A stretch of DNA of 64,000 nt, taken from UBA4416 sp048498515. GTDB lineage: Bacteria; Bacteroidota; Bacteroidia; B-17B0; Aurantibacillaceae. Below the pieces are notes generated by a model. It made no database searches and was not told the origin of the DNA. It saw nothing but the letters and a program-made list of their open reading frames with translations. The DNA lies in NCBI GenBank assembly GCA_048498515.1, contig JBEHXV010000026.1:3252-67251 (forward strand), read 5' to 3'. Positions 53,796-62,842 of the stretch are shown piece by piece (positions within the stretch are counted from its first letter, which is position 1; every line of letters begins with the position of its first letter). A program made the position numbers and the translations under genes.

Positions 53796-55139
53796 TTATG
53801 TGGTTAAATTTATTGGTAATGAAAAATAAAATGTGGCGCCTTCTCCGGGTTTTGCTTCTGCCCAAACATGGCCATGGTGTTTTTTGATGATGCGTTGTAC
53901 AAGCGCCAGTCCAACACCTGTTCCTTCAAACTCCGATGAACTGTGCAAGCGCTGAAATACCCCAAAGAGCTTATCGTAATACTTCATGTCAAAACCAGCG
54001 CCATTATCTTTTACATAGTAAACCAGGTTCTCATTTTCCTTGTATGATCCAACTTCTACAATCGACCTCTCTTTCTTGCCCGAATATTTTAGGGCGTTGG
54101 ATATCAGGTTTGTTAGCACAAGCTTTAACATGCTGTTATCGCCTTCCACTATTTGCATGGGGTTAATCTTGAATTCAATTTCATTTTTTTGTGGCTGATT
54201 CATAAATTCGTTCACAACCGACTCTACAAGCGTGTTCATATTAAGGAACACCTTTGTAAGGTTTTGTTTTCCAACGCGCGAAAATGTCAGGAGGTCATCA
54301 ATGAGCGAACCCATTTTCTTTGCATTTTTTATAATGGTATCAATATGGCGTTTGCCTTCATCGTTAAGCTTGTTGCCATAATCTTCCAGCAACACCTGCG
54401 AGTACCCATTAATTGCCCTTAAAGGAGCGCGCAAATCGTGCGATACCGAGTAGGAAAAAGAGTCGAGCTCCATATTGGCGTTTTCAAGATTTTTGTTCGC
54501 GCTTGTCAATAAATTTATCTTGTTTTCCAATTCCTCTATCAGCGAGTTCAATCCACGAGCAATGGCATCGAGCTCATCGCCCTTGTCGGACAGGGATAGC
54601 CTTTCTGAAAAATCCATGGCGGTAAATTTCAGTAAGGCATTTAAAATAGAATTTACCCTGTCTTCATTTTCTTTAATAAACACCAGCTTCGATTCGAGCT
54701 CTCTTTTTAAAAAAACGGTTGTCGTTACATCTTCCACCTGGTGTATAATGTATTCAACTTTTTTGTGATGATCGAACACCGGCTTGTTGACCGGGTTCCA
54801 GTAACGTTCTTCAAAACCACCACCTTTTTCCTTCGGAATTGGGATGTCGTATTTTTGTATGGGCATGCAATCCGCCTTCTTGTGATTAATGACCCTGAGC
54901 AGGGAGTTCTTTAAATTATTGGTTCCGGTTGCTCCGGGCTCGTTGGGGTTATCAGGAAATACGGTAAACAAAGGTTTGCCCACAATTTCGTGTTTCACCG
55001 TCAGGGTAGCTTCCAGGTAAGAATCTGAGGCATCGATGATCGTAAAATTCTTATCTGGCTTAAGTAATAAAAACAAGGAAGGAGAAGCATCAAAAATATT
55101 CTTATAATTAATTGTAGTATAGGGTTGTTTGATCTCCAT
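53796..55139 (-). CDS. Sensor histidine kinase with PAS domain, phytochrome-kinase type
   Basis: 447 residues, no membrane segment seen. N-terminal PAS domain (about 10-145; NIFDASPSLFLLLKPDKNF), a helical HAMP-like linker (about 165-210), then HisKA with His234 in SYSVSHDLRAPLRAINGYSQ and a HATPase domain (NLISNALKYSG, NGAGFDMKYYDKLFGVFQRL, GTGVGLALVQRI). Closest in style to Cph1/BphP-type kinases but without GAF/PHY domains, so the input is through PAS only. First gene of the series that continues with the receiver and receiver-phosphatase. Confidence 0.93.
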   Translation of the reverse strand: MEIKQPYTTINYKNIFDASPSLFLLLKPDKNFTIIDASDSYLEATLTVKHEIVGKPLFTVFPDNPNEPGATGTNNLKNSLLRVINHKKADCMPIQKYDIPIPKEKGGGFEERYWNPVNKPVFDHHKKVEYIIHQVEDVTTTVFLKRELESKLVFIKENEDRVNSILNALLKFTAMDFSERLSLSDKGDELDAIARGLNSLIEELENKINLLTSANKNLENANMELDSFSYSVSHDLRAPLRAINGYSQVLLEDYGNKLNDEGKRHIDTIIKNAKKMGSLIDDLLTFSRVGKQNLTKVFLNMNTLVESVVNEFMNQPQKNEIEFKINPMQIVEGDNSMLKLVLTNLISNALKYSGKKERSIVEVGSYKENENLVYYVKDNGAGFDMKYYDKLFGVFQRLHSSSEFEGTGVGLALVQRIIKKHHGHVWAEAKPGEGATFYFSLPINLTT

Positions 55140-55343
55140 AAAAAATTACTACAAGTTTTTAAGCTGCTTTATGATTTTTTTGGTAAGACATAAGTGACAA
55201 TTTTTCGCTGCAAAAAAATTTAATCATTCAGGTAAATAAAAAATGTTCGTGCGTTGCATACCGAATGTACAAAAAAATGACATACGTTTTGCGACGAATG
55301 AATAAAAATTACCCTCGAAACGCCTTGTTTTACTGATAAATTG

Positions 55344-55367
55344 AAAATCTTACATGTGTAAGATTTT
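55344..55367. repeat. Palindrome in the gap before the kinase operon
   Basis: AAAATCTTACA / TGTAAGATTTT (55344-55354, 55357-55367) around a TG centre. It is downstream of the 601-residue protein gene (minus) and upstream of the kinase gene, and may be a terminator stem for the former or an operator for the latter. The rest of 55140-55403 is AT-rich with no gene. Confidence 0.5.
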
Positions 55368-55403
55368 TTGATTTTTTGTTTCAGGAATCAAAAGTAGCTG
55401 ATA

Positions 55404-57209
55404 CTAATCTTCAGTGATCACTTTTGTTTTTCCACTAAGGTTAACCCCAATAAAAGGAAGCCTGATCCCAAAAAACCAATAATTTTGGTCGGCGCTCATG
55501 TTGCGGCCATATCCTACCTGCAGGTAATCCTGGAAAAGAGAGCCAACGACGCCTATGCCAATTTCGGGGGTGTTATCGTTATTAAAATCAAGCGTGGCCA
55601 TGTTTACACCAAGGCCTGGAGCTATATACCTGTTGAACTGGTTGTGATAACGCGTGCCATATTTAAAAAGAACACTGTAAGAGGGAACAAGCTGAAATTG
55701 TTTTTTTGCCGAATATTCGGCAGATGTGTTGTCGGCAAAAAGTAATACGGCTTTAATAGTGCTGTGAAACCCAACTTGTGTAATTCCTACATTTGTAAAT
55801 TCAATGGTTTTTTCTACGCTGGTTTCTGCAGTGGCAGGTTGTTTACTAAGAACAGCTTTTATGTAAATCCTGTCGCCCTGTTTGCGGTTCCCGGCAGTTA
55901 ATAAATTGATCTCTGTTTCTTCCGGAATGTTATTTAGCTGAACGTTATTGACCTCACTACCTAATTTCAATAACGATTCATTGATCTTGTCGGGAATACT
56001 GATATTAAGCCTTGCCTGGTCATCAAAAAATGTTTTAAGGTCATTGAGGGTGCTTTTTACAATTTGTTGTCCCGAGCCATAACTTGATTTGAATTTGTCA
56101 AATATGGGCTTAGCAGCATCAGGAAGTTTTTTAATATACACCAGGTCACTGTCAAGGTTCGTTTGAAAGGCTTCAATATTGTCAATAAGCGTATTAATGT
56201 TTGTTTCAATGGTGGTTATATAATCTGGATCGTTGGTATTTTCGGCGCCGCTAATGAGCAACTGAATGTTTGTTTCAATGGTAGTTAGCTGGCTTTGTCG
56301 TTCGGCAATTCTCTTTTTAAAATCCAGCGACAAGGCGTCAATTTTTTGGATGCCACTCTCAAACGAGTCGAGTGGCGCGCTGAACTTTTCTTTTATATTG
56401 TTTTCAAATGATTTTAATATGGGATCGATGGCTTCTTTCAATTTAGCTTTAAAGGCTGCGCCAATATTTTTGTTCGCATCCTCGGCAAAGGCTTTGGCAT
56501 CGTCGAACCTCTTTTTTTCATCCGCGTCGATGGTGGTGGCAAAACGCGGTATTTTATAATACTCATTTTCCTTAAAGGTATCAAAGCCTTCCATATGCAC
56601 CGGGGTTTGGTTAATAAAAGCGCCCATCCTGAAGTATACTTTGTTGGCTTCCAGGGCAGCTTTGTATTGTTCCGTGATCTCATCTATTTCGGTTGAGAGG
56701 GCGTCAAAAAAAGCGGCGTATTTTTCAGCTGAAGTTCCTTTGCCGGCAAATATGGTATTTACTTTTGCATAAAGAGGGGTATTTCGCATTTCAGTAACCA
56801 CCAGCTTAAACATCTCTGACACGTTCTTTGAAAAATCATTGAGCGCTTCCTTCCGCACTTGCAGTGGAGCTGTTGGGCTGATGTTTACTTGCTGCAACAA
56901 TTGTTGCCTTTTCTCCAATATCCTCTTCACATTTTCCATTCGCTTAAATGGAATGGATACCGGGTTACCAATCCAGGCATTGGCTTCCTCATTGATCTTG
57001 TTTGTGTTGATCTTTATTTTGAGAGAGCTGTTTATGTCGGCATTATAGTTATGTATAATGGTTTTTTTGCCAATGTTAGTGGTGCTTGACGCCACCGTAT
57101 AGAGCTTGCCGCCATCGGTTACTTCGGTAATGGTAAAAGTTTGTGCCAACAAAACATAAGGGCAGATAATAAAAACCGAAAGGATCAGTTTAAGTAGATT
57201 TTTTTTCAT
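55404..57209 (-). CDS. Large secreted protein of unknown function, helical with a barrel-like end
   Basis: 601 residues, signal peptide MKKNLLKLILSVFIICPYVLLAQ. Residues about 80-410 are predicted helical and coiled-coil (FKKRIAERQSQLTTIETNIQ; two near-repeats containing 'NDPDYITTIETNINTLI'). Residues about 440-600 are beta-rich and end in segments like outer-membrane strands (YWFFGIRLPFIGVNLSG). No family recognised. It is the last of a minus-strand series that begins at the regulator arrays near 61 kb and could be the surface or periplasmic component of that locus (inference). Confidence 0.65.
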   Translation of the reverse strand: MKKNLLKLILSVFIICPYVLLAQTFTITEVTDGGKLYTVASSTTNIGKKTIIHNYNADINSSLKIKINTNKINEEANAWIGNPVSIPFKRMENVKRILEKRQQLLQQVNISPTAPLQVRKEALNDFSKNVSEMFKLVVTEMRNTPLYAKVNTIFAGKGTSAEKYAAFFDALSTEIDEITEQYKAALEANKVYFRMGAFINQTPVHMEGFDTFKENEYYKIPRFATTIDADEKKRFDDAKAFAEDANKNIGAAFKAKLKEAIDPILKSFENNIKEKFSAPLDSFESGIQKIDALSLDFKKRIAERQSQLTTIETNIQLLISGAENTNDPDYITTIETNINTLIDNIEAFQTNLDSDLVYIKKLPDAAKPIFDKFKSSYGSGQQIVKSTLNDLKTFFDDQARLNISIPDKINESLLKLGSEVNNVQLNNIPEETEINLLTAGNRKQGDRIYIKAVLSKQPATAETSVEKTIEFTNVGITQVGFHSTIKAVLLFADNTSAEYSAKKQFQLVPSYSVLFKYGTRYHNQFNRYIAPGLGVNMATLDFNNDNTPEIGIGVVGSLFQDYLQVGYGRNMSADQNYWFFGIRLPFIGVNLSGKTKVITED

Positions 57210-57217
57210 ATTTAAGG

Positions 57218-57616
57218 TTATTGTGTACTGGCTTCTATAAAAGCAAATTCCATAATTACAAAATCAACAGGGGGTACTTTAGGGATGATGTACATTAAAA
57301 CATCTGTCATGGAAATAGCTACTCCAATATGTTCGTCAGGATTAATATCATTAGGGCTTCCGCCATTTCCCGCCTGAATAAGCGTTTTTAAAAAATCCAG
57401 CATCCCGGCATCCTGCATCCAGGCAACTTTTCGGGTAATGCCTGCGGGTGGAGAATCGGCGCAATGATCTGCTTTTTGAACAGCGTCTTCTGAGGCCGCG
57501 TCTCTGCCAAAAATAATAACCGTAACAAGGTCTTGTTTTTCAATAAGGGCTTTGAGCAGTTTTTGGGATAATTCGGCGTTATCGCCTGGTAAAATAACGG
57601 TGTTATTTAATAACAT
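57218..57616 (-). CDS. Conserved-looking protein of unknown function (132 residues)
   Basis: 132 residues, no signal peptide or membrane segment. Alternating hydrophobic strands and helices (VTVIIFGRD, MTDVLMYIIPKVPPVDFVIM) suggest a small alpha/beta domain. Not recognised. It lies 8 nt upstream of the 601-residue protein gene and 50 nt downstream of the membrane hydrolase gene, so it belongs to the same transcript. Confidence 0.6.
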   Translation of the reverse strand: MLLNNTVILPGDNAELSQKLLKALIEKQDLVTVIIFGRDAASEDAVQKADHCADSPPAGITRKVAWMQDAGMLDFLKTLIQAGNGGSPNDINPDEHIGVAISMTDVLMYIIPKVPPVDFVIMEFAFIEASTQ

Positions 57617-57666
57617 AAGTATGTTTTTATGGCCTACTCTTTATGGGATTTTCGGCTGGCTCCTTT

Positions 57667-58893
57667 TTAAATTAACTCTTTGCTTAACGTTGTTTTAGCT
57701 GATACAGGCTCATAAAAAAGCCCCCGATTGTTCAGTTCATTATACACCATGCGAATACAGCTTTGACCTTCCACCGTTGGATCCCAATACATGTTGTGTA
57801 CACGAAGGCTGTATAGCGACAGGAAACTGAAAATGGAATTGCCTTTAACCGGGGCTACTTCATAGTTCAGGTTATGAGGCTTATGTTCAAAGCCCGGCAA
57901 ACCAAACTGGGCTTCGCCTCTTTTTGAATCGCGCCTGAAATTGGTTGCCATGGCGTCGGCAATGGAGTATACATTGATCCAGGTGATCTTGTTTTCCATG
58001 ATCCTGCAGCGGTGCAGGTAAAACGAAGGATAGTAAGCCTTGATGAACTCAAAAGGAGAACCAATGGTAATGAGTACTTCCGATAATTTTTGGGAATTGC
58101 CCGAAGGTTCGTTGCCAAACTGGAACAGGTAATCAATGGCAATGATGCTGCCACAACTATACGTATGAAAATGGATCTTTGAACCAGGGTCGTTCTCTGC
58201 AGCATATTCAACCAGCAAATCCAGGTTGCCGAGAATTTCCTGGCTTTGGGAACCAAATTCAATATAATTATTAATGCAGTTGAACTCAGTTGCCAGTTTG
58301 GTGGTTACATTGCGCGATTGCGGCATAAGCACCAGTAAAGCGGCAATACCCGATACAAATATTTCAATAATACTTTCAACACGGTTGTTATCAATGGGAA
58401 CTGGAATTACCTTGTCGAGGTTAAGGCTGTTTAAGGTATGCATGGTTACCTGCAGCACAGCAGGCACAGTAAAGATGATGGAAATGGCAATGATAAAGAA
58501 CATGGAAAAAATATAACAGGTTTGAAAAGGCCTGTTGTAATGCCCGTTTGTAAACATTCGTACAAACAAAAGAGGGATCTTTTTTATAACCAGCCCTAAA
58601 AGAGAAATGCTTTTAGCGAAAATGTTCTTGTTGTTGAATTTGCAGGTGAGAAGATCGTTGTAAGGAAAATCATAGATCTTATAAATGGTTTTTTTAACAC
58701 CATCCTTGTTTTCGATGATGCTTACCAGGTTGCTTTCTTTGGTTCCTGAATAATGGATTTTCTCGGTTTTTATCTCGTACCGGATCCCCGTATTATTATA
58801 ACTTATCTCATTCATAATACGCGTGGCGTATTTTACAACGGTTTCTTGCTGAAACGATTGCCCGAGGCCTGATATGTAGATTCCTGTTTTCAT
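57667..58893 (-). CDS. Membrane-inserted alpha/beta-hydrolase-like protein
   Basis: 408 residues. Opens with GIYISGLGQSFQQETV, an alpha/beta-hydrolase-like first strand. Two membrane segments lie at about 120-150 (YIFSMFFIIAISIIFTVPAV) and 175-190. The second half has a nucleophile elbow HTYSCGSIIAIDYLF (Ser in a G/T-x-S-x-G context), the post-elbow ITIGSPFEFIKAY, and a His near HNMYWDPT, the usual order of a lipase/esterase triad. Substrate unknown; membrane insertion suggests a lipid or exported glycolipid. Followed by the small protein at 57218. Confidence 0.68.
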   Translation of the reverse strand: MKTGIYISGLGQSFQQETVVKYATRIMNEISYNNTGIRYEIKTEKIHYSGTKESNLVSIIENKDGVKKTIYKIYDFPYNDLLTCKFNNKNIFAKSISLLGLVIKKIPLLFVRMFTNGHYNRPFQTCYIFSMFFIIAISIIFTVPAVLQVTMHTLNSLNLDKVIPVPIDNNRVESIIEIFVSGIAALLVLMPQSRNVTTKLATEFNCINNYIEFGSQSQEILGNLDLLVEYAAENDPGSKIHFHTYSCGSIIAIDYLFQFGNEPSGNSQKLSEVLITIGSPFEFIKAYYPSFYLHRCRIMENKITWINVYSIADAMATNFRRDSKRGEAQFGLPGFEHKPHNLNYEVAPVKGNSIFSFLSLYSLRVHNMYWDPTVEGQSCIRMVYNELNNRGLFYEPVSAKTTLSKELI

Positions 58894-58908
58894 GAACTTT
58901 TTTCTGAT

Positions 58909-59302
58909 CTATTTATCTCTTGTTACTTCAACCTGCATGGTTCCCTTATTATTCCAGTAAGCATAATTAAAGTCGTTGGCAAAATAATAAAGTTTGCCTT
59001 CATGCGTTATTTCATAGTCAATTAATTCTTTTCCTATTTTAAACATGCTAAAATTATTGCTACTTTCCAAAAGACCACAAAGACAAAAATAATTCACTCC
59101 CCGTAGCCTTGGTTCGGGAAAAAGTTGCTTTTTGGGGGTAACCTTCCGCGTCGGTGTTTATGTACCAATCTTTCCAGTACTGATTTTGCGGAACCTTAAA
59201 GCTGTAAGTTTCACCCGGACTCACGTCCAGTACAACATCGCCACCCTTTTTATCGCGCGCCGATACGGTTACGGTTCTTGTTTCACCTGTATTTAATTTC
59301 AT
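58909..59302 (-). pseudogene. Lectin-like small protein gene with a 1-nt frameshift
   Basis: Two overlapping pieces look like one broken gene. The first (start 59302) reads VSPGETYSFKVPQNQYWKDW and stops early at 59060. In the next frame the sequence goes on as SSNNFSMFKIGKELIDYEIT then GKLYYFANDFNYAYWNNKGT. Removing one base from the five-A run at 59085-59089 (five T on the coding strand) joins them into a 130-residue protein. The 'FxNDxxxxYxNNxG' ending resembles beta-sandwich lectin-like domains such as PA-IL. Either a real disruption or a homopolymer error. No signal peptide. Confidence 0.6.
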
Positions 59303-59345
59303 GGTTTTTGTTTGATTTTAAATTTAAATACGCGTGATGAGCCGC

Positions 59346-60446
59346 TTAACCTTCGTTAATTTTTAAGCCGGCATAAGTTGTATTACTTACACCTATCAAC
59401 AGTAAAAGGGTTGTGCTGTAATCAGGCATTTGCAGGTAATAAATTACATGCCATATAAAATAAATACCAAGGCCTATGGTAAATAGTACCAGCTGAAAAC
59501 GGTGAACGCTGATGCCCTTTTCATCACTCATAATATCGGTTAAGAGCCCCTTGCTTTTATAGCTGTCTTTAAATTGTTGTGCCGAAATTAACGTGTTTGT
59601 CTGTGCCGCGTTTTTATGCGACACATCAATGATCTTGGCAACAACACTTGTACCGCCACTAATACCAAGTAGCGTAATAGCGGTAGTGGTAATATAGCCC
59701 AGGGTATCTGTATTGAACCAGATAAAGATAAGGCTAAACACAACAATAAGCGTCCAAAATGCCAGCTGCGTGCGTGCAAGGCTATACGGTATTTCATGGC
59801 GCAATACTTCGTTGCTTGGATCGGCTCCATAAGAGTCGACTACTTTTACGGTATCGCTAAAGAGCATAAAATCCCTTAACAGTTCTTTCTTTTTTACCAG
59901 GTAAATAAATAATACAGCTAAGGCAATAAGGCAGAAAATACCCGCCCACATCATCCAGGGTTCCCTGATGTGGATGGAAATTTCTTTCTCGGTTGTGAGG
60001 CATCTTGATTTGGTACCTACCTGTACTTGAGCCAGTTTTGTGGTTTGACGGTAAGGGTAGGCATAGAACATGTTCCAGGGCGATTTATTACTGGTATCAC
60101 GGCTCAGGATAAATGTTATTTCCTGGTTGCAAAGGTTTACATTCCAGATCTTCAAATTAGGAAAAGCCACGCCATTGAGCCAAATCATTAAGGAGTCCTT
60201 TCTATTACCAATCAAGGAATCCAGGCCCTGGATCCTGAGTGTAACATAAGCATCAATGCAAAAAGAGCTTGTTGTGTTACCGTCCAGGTTGGTTACATCC
60301 GTAATTGTATAAAGAACGGGTGCTGCCGGCACTTTCTTTTGTTGTTCTCCGCTATCCGGGTTTGCGGCTACAGTTGCAGTTTCCTGGGCTATTGCATTTA
60401 TGCTTAAAAACAACAAGGCAAGCATGTGTAAAAGTCTTTTTTTCAT
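59346..60446 (-). CDS. Membrane protein with an extracytoplasmic Ig-like domain and C-terminal helices
   Basis: 366 residues. Signal peptide MKKRLLHMLALLFLSINAIAQ, then a beta-rich exported domain (about 45-165, with Cys pair), and four to five membrane segments after about 165 (WAGIFCLIALAVLFIYLV, QLAFWTLIVVFSLIFIWF, ITLLGISGGTSVVAKII, LVLFTIGLGIYFIWHVIYY). The block IPYSLARTQLAFWTLIV, then LLGISGGTSVV, resembles a membrane family seen from memory in varied bacteria. No known activity. In the same minus-strand series as the regulator arrays. Confidence 0.65.
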   Translation of the reverse strand: MKKRLLHMLALLFLSINAIAQETATVAANPDSGEQQKKVPAAPVLYTITDVTNLDGNTTSSFCIDAYVTLRIQGLDSLIGNRKDSLMIWLNGVAFPNLKIWNVNLCNQEITFILSRDTSNKSPWNMFYAYPYRQTTKLAQVQVGTKSRCLTTEKEISIHIREPWMMWAGIFCLIALAVLFIYLVKKKELLRDFMLFSDTVKVVDSYGADPSNEVLRHEIPYSLARTQLAFWTLIVVFSLIFIWFNTDTLGYITTTAITLLGISGGTSVVAKIIDVSHKNAAQTNTLISAQQFKDSYKSKGLLTDIMSDEKGISVHRFQLVLFTIGLGIYFIWHVIYYLQMPDYSTTLLLLIGVSNTTYAGLKINEG

Positions 60447-60739
60447 GGCGTTTCATTTAATGGTTAATAATTGGTATTTTAGTACAGCTTGATGATTACA
60501 GGTGAAAAAAGGTAGCCTGAATCGGTTCGGGTGACATAATTTTCAACGTGTAATCAGAACTTGACAAAAAAGGGAACGGGGCTCTATAAGCAAAACTAAA
60601 CTTTTTGCGCACATAAAAAAATTTCAAAAAACGCTAAAATCTTACATTAATAGGCTAAAAGCCTTATGTTTACTGTGTAAATGGCAAATTAAGCTAATCT
60701 TAAAATATTTTTTATTTTAATGTATAGGGCTCTCTGCGT

Positions 60740-61135
60740 TTACAAATCAAGCTCTTCTATAGCCCTTTCAAACTCTTCTTTCATTTTCACCGTTTCAATA
60801 TAGGCCTCGCGTACCAGCTCGTTTTTTTTACGACTGCTGGCCAGCAGCCTGGCAAACGCAAAGGTGGGAAGGGCCAGGGCAATAATGGTGCTTTTTAAAA
60901 TAATCATCAGGTTCTCGTTTTCATTAAGGAAAAAATCGGGCGCAAACGCTACAATGGCAATAGCGGCAATAACAAACAGGTACATGATGACCTCGATAAT
61001 ACAAGAAAGCCATTTTTTGACATGATGGATAAAAATGTTGGAATCGAGAATGGTGTATAAAAGCGTAATGCTTTTGCCTTGCTGCAGGAAGTAGGAGCGG
61101 ACCTGGTGGTTTAATATGGCAGAGTAGTTTTCCAT
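60740..61135 (-). CDS. Small membrane protein under the seven-copy array
   Basis: 131 residues with two membrane segments (about 45-67 and 75-100) and a charged helical tail (LVREAYIETVKMKEEFERAI). Not recognised. It is the first gene downstream of the array at 61241 and of a well-formed promoter (61200-61230), so it should be controlled by whatever binds the array. The 293 nt between it and the next gene downstream hold no gene I can support. Confidence 0.65.
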   Translation of the reverse strand: MENYSAILNHQVRSYFLQQGKSITLLYTILDSNIFIHHVKKWLSCIIEVIMYLFVIAAIAIVAFAPDFFLNENENLMIILKSTIIALALPTFAFARLLASSRKKNELVREAYIETVKMKEEFERAIEELDL

Positions 61136-61199
61136 GTGTGGTTTTTAGTGTATTACAGGCCGCAGGCTGAGTAGTGTTGAACAGGTAGGCGACTTTATA

Positions 61200-61230
61200 C
61201 AAACATATAACAAGCGGTTAAGCTTGTCAA
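61200..61230 (-). promoter_or_regulatory. Promoter of the 131-residue membrane protein gene
   Basis: On the minus strand, TTG (61228-61230) and TATGTTTG (61200-61207, TAnnTTTG) are separated by 20 nt, a textbook Bacteroidota promoter. The spacer contains an inverted repeat ACAAGC-GGTTAA-GCTTGT (61210-61227). The direct-repeat array starts 11 nt upstream of the -33 element. Confidence 0.72.
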
Positions 61231-61240
61231 TAGGTAGTGC

Positions 61241-61338
61241 TACTCTATTTACTACTCTATTTACTACTCTATTGAATGAGGTAGAACTACTCTATTGACT
61301 ACTCTATACTACTCTATTGAGAAAGGGAACTACTCTAT
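61241..61338. promoter_or_regulatory. Array of seven same-orientation TACTCTAT boxes
   Basis: TACTCTAT begins at 61241, 61253, 61265, 61288, 61300, 61310 and 61331; most copies are extended to ACTACTCTATT. Start-to-start distances of 12, 12, 23, 12, 10 and 21 nt are multiples of about 11, so all copies face the same side of the helix. The array sits directly upstream of the promoter at 61200-61230. Best explained as multimeric binding sites for an activator, likely the NarL/FixJ-type regulator encoded next to it. Confidence 0.75.
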
Positions 61339-61382
61339 TCGCAGGTTTGTTACAAAAAAGGAAATTGTTTAGGGGCGGGATC

Positions 61383-62039
61383 TTACCCTTTTATGAATTT
61401 GTGATCGATGGCGTACTCAATAAGCTCCAGCGTGCTGTTGGTGTTCGTTTTTTTCGAGATCCGGTAGCGATGGCCTTCAACGGTACGTGTACTCAGGTTA
61501 AGGGCATTTGCTATTTGGGTGTTTGTTTTTTTCTGGCAAATAAGTTTCAGGATATCGAGCTCACGTTTGGTGAATTCCGTATCAATTACAAGACCATCAA
61601 TATCGAAGGGCGCATTTTTGAGTAGGTTTGCCATGGCCAGCGACACCCTGTGGTCGTAATAATAGCCAACCTCGTATACCGAAAGGATGGCGTCGAGGAT
61701 CTTGTCCACATCACAGTTCTTTGGCAAAAAGGCGCAGGCTCCGTTCTTTATGAACTCAATAATGTATGCATCGTTAAAATGCATGCTCATGATAATAACT
61801 TTAATGCCCGGGTATTTCAGCGTTATTTTTTCAAGAGCTTCGCGGCCGTTCATAATAGGCATTTCAATGTCCAGCAAAACAATATCGGGCTTGCTGGTTT
61901 TTAGGGCTTCCATTAATTCACGGCCGTTGTTCACATCTACAATCACCCTCAGGTCGCTGTATTCTTTCAAAAGCGAAACAAGTCCCTGTCTTAAAAGCAG
62001 GTGATCGTCGGCTATGCCTATGTTAATGTATTTGCTCAT
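61383..62039 (-). CDS. NarL/FixJ-type response regulator
   Basis: 218 residues. Receiver domain with DD pocket (IADDHLLLRQG), phospho-acceptor Asp57 (IVLLDIEMPIMNG), Lys107 (AFLPKN), and a LuxR-type helix-turn-helix at about 150-215 (FTKRELDILKLICQKKTNTQ, then STRTVEGHRYRI). Translationally coupled to its kinase (ATGA overlap at 62036-62039). It probably binds the TACTCTAT arrays on both sides of the operon; the NarL consensus heptamer TACYYMT shares the TACYY start. Confidence 0.95.
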   Translation of the reverse strand: MSKYINIGIADDHLLLRQGLVSLLKEYSDLRVIVDVNNGRELMEALKTSKPDIVLLDIEMPIMNGREALEKITLKYPGIKVIIMSMHFNDAYIIEFIKNGACAFLPKNCDVDKILDAILSVYEVGYYYDHRVSLAMANLLKNAPFDIDGLVIDTEFTKRELDILKLICQKKTNTQIANALNLSTRTVEGHRYRISKKTNTNSTLELIEYAIDHKFIKG

Positions 62040-62842
62040 TTGTTTGGTACGCTTAGTGTAATGGATGATGAGTCAGCCTGCTTGAGGTAATTGATATGAG
62101 CATTTAAAATGAGCGCGCGCGCTTTTAAGGATTTAAGGCCAAGGCCTTTTGAGTGAGTCGTATACTCTTCCATTTCCTCGTTGCTCACACCCTTTCCGTT
62201 ATGTAAAAATTCGATGATAAGTTTATGATCGACGCATTTTATACTAAGTTTTAAGGTTGTACAGTGCGCGTGTTTGAACAAATTGTTTAATATTTCCATG
62301 CAAATACGGTAAATATGAAGCTGGTCTTTTTTTTCAAAGCAATCCAGGTCTGTTTCTTCGGCGTCATTTACAAATTGGGCGTCAATATTATTACTATCCT
62401 GCATTTGCCGGGTGTGCGACTCAAGCGAGGCAATGAGCCCATACTGCATTAAAAAAGTAGGAATAAGGTCGTGGCAGGTAGTTCGGATCCCTTCAATGGC
62501 TTTGTTCAGGATCTCGGTATCCTGGTTAAAACTTTCGGGCGTAAAGCTGTTTTTTTCGATCTGGATCCGGTGTCTGCTCAGGTTTAATTTCAGCAGGGCC
62601 AGCAGGGGGTTAATTTCGTCGTGCAGGTTATTGGCAATCTTTTCTTTTTGTTGCTCTTCGGCTTCGGTAGCGGCCCTGAAAAGCCCTATCTGCTTTTCCT
62701 GTTCCATGATCTGGATCCTTGCTTCCTTTAACGACATTTTACGCTGGTAAATGGCCACAAACATAATGATAACAACAACAAGCAGGAACATGATGGCGCA
62801 GGCAAATGCTATAAAAAATGCTATGTTTTCCTGTGTTTGCAT
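62036..62842 (-). CDS. NarX-like membrane-anchored histidine kinase
   Basis: 268 residues. One N-terminal membrane segment (FFIAFACAIMFLLVVVIIM), a coiled coil, then a HisKA_3 dimerisation domain with His74 in IANNLHDEINPLLALLKLNL and a HATPase domain (EILNNLFKHAH, GLGLKSLKAR). No periplasmic sensor region of its own, so its signal probably comes through the 7-TM protein whose gene end overlaps its start (62821-62842). It phosphorylates the response regulator encoded next. Confidence 0.93.
   Translation of the reverse strand: MQTQENIAFFIAFACAIMFLLVVVIIMFVAIYQRKMSLKEARIQIMEQEKQIGLFRAATEAEEQQKEKIANNLHDEINPLLALLKLNLSRHRIQIEKNSFTPESFNQDTEILNKAIEGIRTTCHDLIPTFLMQYGLIASLESHTRQMQDSNNIDAQFVNDAEETDLDCFEKKDQLHIYRICMEILNNLFKHAHCTTLKLSIKCVDHKLIIEFLHNGKGVSNEEMEEYTTHSKGLGLKSLKARALILNAHINYLKQADSSSITLSVPNK

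Noticed and set aside
61241..61338. CRISPR-like repeat array
   Set aside because: Units are only 8-11 bp with 2-13 nt between them and no cas genes; the spacing fits helical phasing of binding sites.
61241..61338. Iterons of a replication origin
   Set aside because: No replication initiator, no DnaA-box pair or partition genes nearby; a promoter and a response regulator gene adjoin the array.
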